64,000 nt of DNA from assembly GCA_905214955.1 (NCBI GenBank), contig CAJMON010000001.1:32800-96799 (forward strand). Direction: 5' to 3'. Source of the DNA: an uncultured bacterium. GTDB taxonomy: Bacteria > Bacillota > Clostridia > Lachnospirales > Lachnospiraceae. The translations under genes and the position numbers were made by a program. Shown here one piece after another: positions 58,293 to 64,000 of the stretch. The first letter of the stretch is position 1; each line of letters starts with the position of its first letter. Below the pieces are notes generated by a model. It was not told where the DNA came from, made no database searches, and saw only the letters and a program-made list of their open reading frames with translations.

Positions 58293-59153
58293 ATGTTTGG
58301 AGAATGTCATGCACATATGCTTTTAAATGGGGAGAATTACCGGGAGGCAGTGGCACTTCACAAAGATCATGTCTGCACGGAAAAGATACGAGAGTATCTG
58401 GTGGAATATCAAAAAAGAGATGTATTGTTTGTAAGGGATGGCGGCGATGGTCTGGGCGTGTCCCAGACGGCTGCCATTTTGGCACCGGAGTACGGCATTA
58501 CCTACCGGACACCCATGTTTGCCATTCACAAAAACGGGCATTATGGCGGCATTGTGGGAAAAGGGTTTGACGATCTGAAAGAGTATCATCAGCTGGTGAA
58601 AGAGGTCAGAGCTCTTGGTGGAAACTTTGTGAAGGTGATGTTTTCCGGGATTATGGATTTCTCCATTCCGGGGATGATCACAGGCACGCCTCTTTGTGAG
58701 GAAGAGATCAAAGAGATGATCCACATTGCCCATGAGGAAGGATTTTCAGTCATGGCTCACGTAAACGGCGCAGAAACGGTGAAACAGGCGGTTCTGGCCG
58801 GTGCGGACAGCATTGAACATGGTGCTTATATGGATATGGAGACCATTCAGGTTATGGCAGAATCGGATACGGTCTGGGTGCCAACAGCAGCTACAGTGAG
58901 AAATCTCTTGGGAAGCGGAAGATTTTCCAACGGATCGGTTTTTGAAATTTATGAGCGGCTGGTATTAAATATGAAAACAGCTTATGCCTGGGGCGTACAG
59001 ATGGCTCTCGGAAGTGATGCCGGTGCCTACCGGGTGCCCCATGGACAGGGCATCGAAGACGAGTACCGGATCTTTCAGGATGTTTTGGGTGCAGGGCCTG
59101 CGCTGGATGCCTATCTGCTGAAAGGGGAAGAAAAAATACGGAAAAAATTTTAA
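58293..59153 (+). CDS. amidohydrolase-superfamily protein
   Basis: A 286-residue TIM-barrel metal-dependent hydrolase. Metal-ligand-like residues appear in order: CHAHM near the N terminus (HxH), a possible bridging lysine in FVKVMFSG, MAHVNG and IEHGAY histidines, and GSDAGAYRVPHG with the catalytic aspartate. It is shorter than many amidohydrolases because it lacks the flanking beta sandwich and starts right at the first metal motif. Related proteins include imidazolonepropionase-like and prolidase-like enzymes; I cannot choose a substrate. ATG 58293 follows AAGGAGGCGGTGCGGG. Its last four bases overlap the convergent minus-strand gene. Confidence 0.82.
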   Translation: MFGECHAHMLLNGENYREAVALHKDHVCTEKIREYLVEYQKRDVLFVRDGGDGLGVSQTAAILAPEYGITYRTPMFAIHKNGHYGGIVGKGFDDLKEYHQLVKEVRALGGNFVKVMFSGIMDFSIPGMITGTPLCEEEIKEMIHIAHEEGFSVMAHVNGAETVKQAVLAGADSIEHGAYMDMETIQVMAESDTVWVPTAATVRNLLGSGRFSNGSVFEIYERLVLNMKTAYAWGVQMALGSDAGAYRVPHGQGIEDEYRIFQDVLGAGPALDAYLLKGEEKIRKKF

Positions 59154-59758
59154 GCATGCCGGAGACCACAAATCTCCGGCATTTTTGCTGCCTGTAAAAG
59201 CTGGCTTGGCAGATAAAAGCCCCAGATGAGAGGAGTGGAAAGCTCCCACCACACCTGGTACCAGTGATATTGTCCAACAGGAAGGTACCAGTGCAGGTTG
59301 TAGACAGCTACATGAAGATCTCCTGCCAGGAGAAGAAGCAGGCAGACGGTGAACCAGAAGTTCTTCTGGCGGATCACGGAAACCAGATTAACGGCCAGGC
59401 AGGAAAGATAGAAAAAGGCCGTGAGGGACTGCAGATCCAAGGATACGCCTAAAAGGGAAAAACCAAGAAAGAACGCAAGTGTGCCTGCGGCCCCCATAAG
59501 CCAGAACCTGGGCAGGGAAGCACGGCGCACCAGGCAGTAACAGGACTGGACACCGCAGAAAAAGGCTACGGCAGCAGTATAATTTCCAGAAAACAAAAAA
59601 CAGTAGTCCGCAGCCACTGCAAAAGAAAGAGCGGCAGGAAGAAAGGGACTGACACTTTTTAAACTGCCCCGGTGCCGGAAAAAGCGGATCCAGACAGATA
59701 CCGCGCAGGAGAGGACAAAAAGAAATTTCAGGTACTGTTTCAAATAAGGCCAGGTCAT
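59150..59758 (-). CDS. small multi-spanning membrane protein, unknown function
   Basis: A 202-residue hydrophobic protein with about six membrane segments: LKFLFVLSCAVSVWIRFF, FLPAALSFAVAADYCFLF, AAVAFFCGVQSCYCLV, LMGAAGTLAFFLGFSLLG, LTAFFYLSCLAVNLV and FWFTVCLLLLLAGDLHVAVYNL. I recognise no established family; the acidic residues within helices two and six (AADYCF, AGDLHV) are faintly reminiscent of YhhN/TMEM86 proteins, but that is weak. ATG 59758 follows AAAGGAGTCCCTT and has a promoter at 59815-59786; the longer open frame upstream is not supported. It is convergent with, and overlaps, the amidohydrolase gene. Confidence 0.75.
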   Translation of the reverse strand: MTWPYLKQYLKFLFVLSCAVSVWIRFFRHRGSLKSVSPFLPAALSFAVAADYCFLFSGNYTAAVAFFCGVQSCYCLVRRASLPRFWLMGAAGTLAFFLGFSLLGVSLDLQSLTAFFYLSCLAVNLVSVIRQKNFWFTVCLLLLLAGDLHVAVYNLHWYLPVGQYHWYQVWWELSTPLIWGFYLPSQLLQAAKMPEICGLRHA

Positions 59759-60115
59759 AAGGGACTCCTTTTCTTTTTTTTCATTATCATATAGTTTGGG
59801 AAGAGAGAACGTCAATAGGTATTTGGAGTTTTGTAAAAAGAGAAGGGGCAGGACGGCCGCAAAGCAAAGCGTCAGTCTTTGCCTGAGCATGAGCGGATTA
59901 GGGTTAAGGATTTGCGGGTTTTGCAGGCGAACTGAACGGATGAATGTTCCTGGGGCCGAAACAGCAGAGCATTCCTGACACTGTTTTGCTGCCATACAAG
60001 CGCATCTTCCTGCAGCATGTAAAAGAAACCTCTGGCTCTTCGGGGAAAATGGTGTATAATAAAAACGGTTTTTGGATGATTGTAAGGAAGAGTAAAACAG
60101 AGAGGACGATATCCT
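59759..60115. other. intergenic region (357 bp)
   Basis: It holds the minus-strand promoter at 59786-59815 and, near its right end, a TATAAT at 60055-60060 about 55 bp before the LRR-protein start, without a clear -35. I see no gene, repeat or RNA structure in the remainder; the open frames crossing it have no plausible features. Confidence 0.6.
59786..59815 (-). promoter_or_regulatory. promoter for the small membrane-protein gene
   Basis: On the minus strand: TTGACG (59815-59810), 18-bp spacer, TATGAT (59791-59786), 27 bp before the ATG at 59758. Confidence 0.65.
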
Positions 60116-61123
60116 ATGCGTTGTTTATATCATTTGACAAAGGACGGAGTCTGCATTCTGCGGTGTTACAGCCTGGATTCGATTGCAGAGCTTCCGTCTA
60201 AGATAGAAGGAAAGCCGGTGACGGAGCTGGGGGCTTATGCGTTTTCGGATCATTTTTCCATGGAAGATTATGAAAAAGAAACGCTCATGCTCTGGAATAC
60301 GGTGTCGGAAAAATCCCGGGAAGTTTCGGTATCGGATATGCAGAACGTAATCGCAGATATCAATTCCAGAGACGGGAAAGCCATGGCAGGAGGAGATCTT
60401 ACCGAAGTCTGGATTCCAGATTCCTTAGAAAAAATCGGGCGTTATGCCTTTTACAACTGCTTTTCCCTGAAACGCCTTTCTTTTGGAGAGAACCTAAAAG
60501 ACGTAGGGGCCGGTGCATTTACCGGCTGCCATCAGATTGGAGAACTGCAGGTAAGGGCGGCAGAAGAAAAAGCAGGGTGTCTCAGGGACATTCTGACAGA
60601 AGTGACGGAAGAACTCCTGGTTGTCTATGAGCGTCAGGGAGAAGAAGGGCGTTTCTGGTTCCCGGAATATTTTGAAGAAGGCGTAGAGAACACACCGGCC
60701 AGAATCCTGGAAAACCATGTCCATGGAAGCGGCCTGCGCTACCGGAACTGCTTTCGCAACCGGGTGCTGCAGGTGCGGGAATACGATTCCCTGTTTGAAT
60801 CAGCCAAAGCCTGGGAAAACCCCAAGACCGTCATTCGGCTTGCTTTTGACAGGCTTCGGTATCCCATGAAGCTGTCCGCGGAGGCAGAAAAACAGTATGC
60901 TGCCTATCTGGAAGAGAAGCAGAGGGAGGCAGGAGAACTGCTGCTTCAAAAGAAACAGACCGAAGATCTGTCCTTTTTCCTGAAAAGAATTCCAGTGGCC
61001 CAAGAGACTTTGGAGGAGCTTTTGAAATTGGCTGCAAAAGAAGGATTTCCAGAAGGCGTGGCATGTCTGATGGAAGAAAAAGGACGGCGGTTTGCTCCGA
61101 AAAGGAGGAGCTTTGACTTATGA
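60116..61123 (+). CDS. BspA-like leucine-rich-repeat protein, first gene of an LRR-VWA-AAA operon
   Basis: A 335-residue protein with no signal peptide. The LRR_5 (BspA-like) pattern is seen in two places: SIAELPSKIEGKPVTELGAYAFSD (about 21-45) and DLTEVWIPDSLEKIGRYAFYNCFSLKRLSFGENLKDVGAGAFTGC (about 93-140). The C-terminal half is helical and charged, with no recognisable domain. BspA-type repeats are commonest in secreted proteins, so a cytoplasmic one tied to an ATPase is unusual. ATG 60116 follows AGAGAGGACGATATCCT. It overlaps the next gene by ATGA. A substrate-recognition or adaptor role for the VWA/AAA pair is a guess. Confidence 0.78.
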   Translation: MRCLYHLTKDGVCILRCYSLDSIAELPSKIEGKPVTELGAYAFSDHFSMEDYEKETLMLWNTVSEKSREVSVSDMQNVIADINSRDGKAMAGGDLTEVWIPDSLEKIGRYAFYNCFSLKRLSFGENLKDVGAGAFTGCHQIGELQVRAAEEKAGCLRDILTEVTEELLVVYERQGEEGRFWFPEYFEEGVENTPARILENHVHGSGLRYRNCFRNRVLQVREYDSLFESAKAWENPKTVIRLAFDRLRYPMKLSAEAEKQYAAYLEEKQREAGELLLQKKQTEDLSFFLKRIPVAQETLEELLKLAAKEGFPEGVACLMEEKGRRFAPKRRSFDL

Positions 61124-62448
61124 GAAATCCCATACAGGAACTGCAGGCAGAAGAACTGGAAAAAGAAGAAATCTGCAGGGATATTTTAAACAGTACCAGA
61201 AATGAGCTCTACCTTGGAATGCGTTTCTTAGACAGCGCGCTTTCTGCTTTGCGCCCGGAGCCGGATACCGGAGTTTTCGTGGCTGGAACCGATGGAGAGC
61301 TGCTTCGTTTCTCTCCGGATCAACTGATGAAATGGTATGAAAAAGGAAGGGTGGAAGTCAACAGGCTGTATCTGCACATGATTTTCCACTGCCTGTTCGG
61401 GCACCTGTGGAATCGAAAAAATCGGGACAAAGAGTTGTGGAACTTAGCCTGTGACATTGCCGCAGAAAATCTGATTGACGGTTTATATGTAAAATGTGTA
61501 TACCGCCATGGATCCGGATTTCGGCGGGAGACTTACAAGCGGCTGGCTAAAGAATGCAGAGCGGTGACAGCGGAAGGCGTTTACCGGTTTCTGGAAAAAG
61601 AATGGATGAAAACCGGGACGCTGGTAAAATACCAGGAAGAATTCCATGTGGATGACCATTCCCACTGGGAAGATGGGAAAAATGCCAGTGAAAGCCCAAA
61701 GCGCCAGGAGTGGAAAGACCGCAGGGAAAAGATGCAGACAGAAATGGAAACTTTTTCCAAGAAGGCATCCTCAGATGTGAAAAATCTGGAAGACCAGCTG
61801 GAAATCGCCAACCGTCAGCGGTACGATTACCGCAGCTTCCTGAAAAAATTTGCCGTATTAAAAGAAGAAATGCAGGTGGACATGGACACCTTTGATTATA
61901 TTTATTACAATTTCGGCATGAACATGTACGGAAACATGCCGCTGATTGAGCCTTTGGAGACCAAAGAAGTCAAACGAGTGGAAGATTTTGTGATTGTGGT
62001 GGATACTTCCATGTCCTGTAATGGTGATCTGGTGAAGCATTTCCTGGAAGAAACTTACAGCATTCTTTCCCAGGCGGAAAGTTTTTTTCGAAAACTGAAC
62101 ATCCACATTATCCAGTGCGATGACCGGATTCAGGAAGATCAGCTGATCGCCAATCCAGAACAGATGAAGCAGTATATGGAACAGTTTACCGTGAAAGGCC
62201 AGGGCGGGACAGATTTTCGGCCGGCATTTACTTATGTGGAAGAGCTGTTAAGAAGAAGGGCATTTACAAAGCTGCGGGGACTTTTGTACTTTACAGACGG
62301 GTATGGCATGTTTCCGGCAAAAAAGCCACCCTATGACACGGCCTTTATCTTTATGAAAGAAGATTACAAAGATGTGGATGTGCCTCCATGGGCAATCAAA
62401 ATCATCCTGGATGCAGAGGAATATGGACAAAAGGAGATAGAAGAATGA
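61120..62448 (+). CDS. VWA-like protein with metallopeptidase-like N-terminal domain
   Basis: A 442-residue cytoplasmic protein. The N-terminal domain (about 1-270) has HMIFHCLFGHLW (H-x3-H...H arrangement) followed by ACDIAAENLIDG, resembling the putative metallopeptidase domain that accompanies many VWA-like proteins. The C-terminal domain (about 285-442) is von Willebrand A-like with a MIDAS: VVDTSMSC (DxSxS), GGTDFRP (Thr) and YFTDGYG (Asp). Such proteins usually work with a MoxR ATPase, which follows here with an ATGA overlap. The start ATG overlaps the preceding stop. A metal-insertion or protein-remodelling role is a family-level expectation, with the client unknown. Confidence 0.85.
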   Translation: MRNPIQELQAEELEKEEICRDILNSTRNELYLGMRFLDSALSALRPEPDTGVFVAGTDGELLRFSPDQLMKWYEKGRVEVNRLYLHMIFHCLFGHLWNRKNRDKELWNLACDIAAENLIDGLYVKCVYRHGSGFRRETYKRLAKECRAVTAEGVYRFLEKEWMKTGTLVKYQEEFHVDDHSHWEDGKNASESPKRQEWKDRREKMQTEMETFSKKASSDVKNLEDQLEIANRQRYDYRSFLKKFAVLKEEMQVDMDTFDYIYYNFGMNMYGNMPLIEPLETKEVKRVEDFVIVVDTSMSCNGDLVKHFLEETYSILSQAESFFRKLNIHIIQCDDRIQEDQLIANPEQMKQYMEQFTVKGQGGTDFRPAFTYVEELLRRRAFTKLRGLLYFTDGYGMFPAKKPPYDTAFIFMKEDYKDVDVPPWAIKIILDAEEYGQKEIEE

Positions 62449-63944
62449 ATATTAAGCGGGCAAAAGAAGAAATCAAAGACTCCATAGAAGCTTATCTGGC
62501 AAAAGACGATCTGGGGAACTATGAAATTCCAAGAATCCGCCAGAGACCCATCCTGCTGCTTGGAGCGCCGGGCATTGGAAAAACCCAGATTATGGAACAG
62601 ATTGCAAAAGAGTGCGGCATCGGTCTGGTGTCCTATACCATCACCCACCACACCAGGCAGAGCGCCATCGGCCTGCCATTTATCTCGCAGAAGGAGTACG
62701 GTGGAAAGAGTTATTCGGTGACAGAATACACCATGAGTGAGATTGTGGCTTCGGTGTACGATAAAATGGAGCAGACAGGGCTTACGGAAGGCATTTTATT
62801 TATTGATGAGATCAACTGTGTGTCTGAAACGCTGGCTCCTGCTATGCTGCAGTTCCTTCAGTGCAAGACCTTCGGATGTCATGAAATCCCAAACGGATGG
62901 ATCATTGTGGCGGCAGGAAACCCGCCGGAATACAACAAATCTGTCCGGGAATTTGATGTGGTGACCATGGACCGGGTGAAAAAAATGGATGTGGAACCGG
63001 ATTTTTCTGTATGGAAAGAATATGCCTGGAAAGAACAGGTTCATCCTGCGGTTATTTCTTATCTGTCTCTTCGGACAAAATATTTTTATCAGATGGAAAC
63101 CACTGTGGATGGCCGGATTTTCGCTACGCCAAGAGGATGGGAGGATTTATCCACTCTGATCAAAACCTATGAAAAGCTTGGAAAACCTGTGGATTATGAC
63201 GTGGTGGTCCAGTACATCCAGCATCCAAAGGCAGCTAAGGATTTTGCAGCCTATCTGGAGCTGTACCGGAAATACCGGGAAGATTATCAGATTGAGGAAA
63301 TTCTTCTTGGAAAAGACAGCACACTGATGCAGAAAAAAGCAGCCCATGCATCCTTTGATGAGCGTTTAAGCATCGTCAGCCTTCTGATTTCCGGATGCAG
63401 CCAGGAATTTAGAACTGTCGGTGAAAAAGAGGCGGTGTTGGAGCTTCTTTATCCAGTGCTGAAACGTTTCAAAGAACAGATGGACAGGGAAAACTGGGCG
63501 GAAATATTTGAACAGGAAACAGACAATGTACGGCAGGAATATGAAGAAAAAAAACAGGCAGAGCTGTTAAGCAGGGCAGAAGAGCGGACGTACCGCCAGG
63601 CAGGACAGATTTTAGAACAGATGAAACAAGTGTTAAAAGCAGGAACATGGGAAAACGCAGAGGCGGTTTTTGAAAAAATCCGGGAGCTGTTTGGAAAAGA
63701 AAAAGCGGAATATGAAACAGCTTATGACAAAGCAGGAAGTGTTTTAGAGCATGTGTTTGATTTTCTGGAAGCAGCCTTTGAGGCAGGCCAGGAAATGGTA
63801 TGGTTTATCACAGAACTGAATTCCGGGTTCTACAGCGTGCAGTTTCTGCAGGAATATGCCTGTGAGCGGTATCAGCGGTACAACCGGGAACTGCTTTTTG
63901 ACCAGGGACGGCAGAAAATTTTGGAGAGAATTCAGGCATTATAG
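62445..63944 (+). CDS. MoxR-type AAA+ ATPase
   Basis: A 499-residue ATPase. Walker A is GAPGIGKT (about 40-47), Walker B is GILFIDEIN (about 117-125), sensor 1 is IIVAAGNPPEYN and an arginine-finger-like region is VTMDRVKKM; ATPRGWEDLS marks the lid. A long charged helical C terminus (about 330-499) is probably coiled coil. ATG 62445 overlaps the preceding TGA (ATGA) and follows AAGGAGATAGAAGA; an upstream in-frame ATG has no support. It forms, with the two genes before it, a tightly coupled operon that reaches almost to the window edge. Confidence 0.9.
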   Translation: MNIKRAKEEIKDSIEAYLAKDDLGNYEIPRIRQRPILLLGAPGIGKTQIMEQIAKECGIGLVSYTITHHTRQSAIGLPFISQKEYGGKSYSVTEYTMSEIVASVYDKMEQTGLTEGILFIDEINCVSETLAPAMLQFLQCKTFGCHEIPNGWIIVAAGNPPEYNKSVREFDVVTMDRVKKMDVEPDFSVWKEYAWKEQVHPAVISYLSLRTKYFYQMETTVDGRIFATPRGWEDLSTLIKTYEKLGKPVDYDVVVQYIQHPKAAKDFAAYLELYRKYREDYQIEEILLGKDSTLMQKKAAHASFDERLSIVSLLISGCSQEFRTVGEKEAVLELLYPVLKRFKEQMDRENWAEIFEQETDNVRQEYEEKKQAELLSRAEERTYRQAGQILEQMKQVLKAGTWENAEAVFEKIRELFGKEKAEYETAYDKAGSVLEHVFDFLEAAFEAGQEMVWFITELNSGFYSVQFLQEYACERYQRYNRELLFDQGRQKILERIQAL

Positions 63945-63948
63945 AGAC

Positions 63949-63977
63949 TTGACATTCTGGAAGTGAAAAACTATAAT
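63949..63977 (+). promoter_or_regulatory. consensus promoter for a gene beyond the right edge
   Basis: Perfect TTGACA (63949-63954), 17-bp spacer, perfect TATAAT (63972-63977). It points out of the window; what it drives (a protein gene, or a tRNA/rRNA operon) cannot be seen. Confidence 0.85.
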
Positions 63978-64000
63978 AAAATTATTTTAGTGGGTTAAAG

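Noticed and set aside
59759..59995. 79-codon N-terminal extension of the small membrane protein
   Set aside because: A promoter with -35 and -10 lies inside it and ATG 59758 has a strong ribosome site.

Overview
The window reads as a chromosomal segment of a low-to-moderate-GC, anaerobic Gram-positive bacterium, most likely a member of the Lachnospiraceae (Blautia/Ruminococcus-like; I cannot fix the genus from sequence alone). Supporting signs are Shine-Dalgarno-led, tightly packed genes with ATG/GTG/TTG starts, sigma-A-type promoters with 16-18 bp spacers, an anaerobic class III ribonucleotide reductase, LL-diaminopimelate aminotransferase (dapL), a non-discriminating AspRS plus GatCAB transamidation operon behind a T-box, and a glnA gene followed by an ANTAR antiterminator protein. 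No rRNA, tRNA, CRISPR array, prophage or classical insertion sequence is visible.

1-28,400 is mainly a cell-surface glycopolymer locus. It holds the end of galE, glmS, a SEC-C protein, a CsbB/DPM1-like lipid-sugar synthase, a sugar nucleotidyltransferase (minus strand), then a long plus-strand run from rfbC: the ABC exporter wzm-wzt, a methyltransferase, an APH-fold kinase-like protein, two very large tandem-GT2 glycosyltransferases with extra beta modules, a YfhO-like membrane protein, a WecE-type sugar aminotransferase, two more GT2 enzymes, a WbaP/WcaJ-like initiating sugar-phosphate transferase, an LCP-family ligase, another GT2 and an HtrA protease. The order wzm-wzt-methyltransferase-kinase resembles, in split form, the WbdD chain-terminating system of E. 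coli O9a; this is the most interesting hypothesis in the window.

28,500-31,300 has clpX and the primary sigma factor gene. 31,300-35,150 is a divergent locus: on the minus strand wbqC-like plus two half-size SMR/EamA transporter subunits, on the plus strand an ATP-grasp enzyme and an ArnC-like glycosyltransferase, together suggesting synthesis, modification and flipping of a lipid-linked sugar. 35,250-37,550 encodes a large repetitive cell-wall protein, followed by a polysaccharide deacetylase.

38,450-50,600 is nitrogen and amino-acid metabolism: glnA with an attenuator-like leader, the ANTAR protein, dapF, dapL, asnA (minus), and a T-box-controlled aspS2-gatC-gatA-gatB operon, then a deacetylase-like lipoprotein. 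asnA and the transamidation operon diverge from a shared intergenic region and are two routes to asparagine or Asn-tRNA. 50,700-59,150 holds nrdD, mscS, a MATE exporter, trkA-trkH and an amidohydrolase. 59,150-64,000 holds a small membrane protein (minus) and a three-gene overlapping operon: BspA-like LRR protein, VWA/metallopeptidase-like protein and MoxR-type AAA ATPase.

Two MITE-like elements (24,112-24,514 and 41,410-41,574) share a core and end in inverted repeats; each supplies the stop codon of the gene it abuts. A diverged fragment related to the first lies near 32,800. Seven copies of a TACNAAAG motif at a 15-16 nt period form the 5' leader of glmS.
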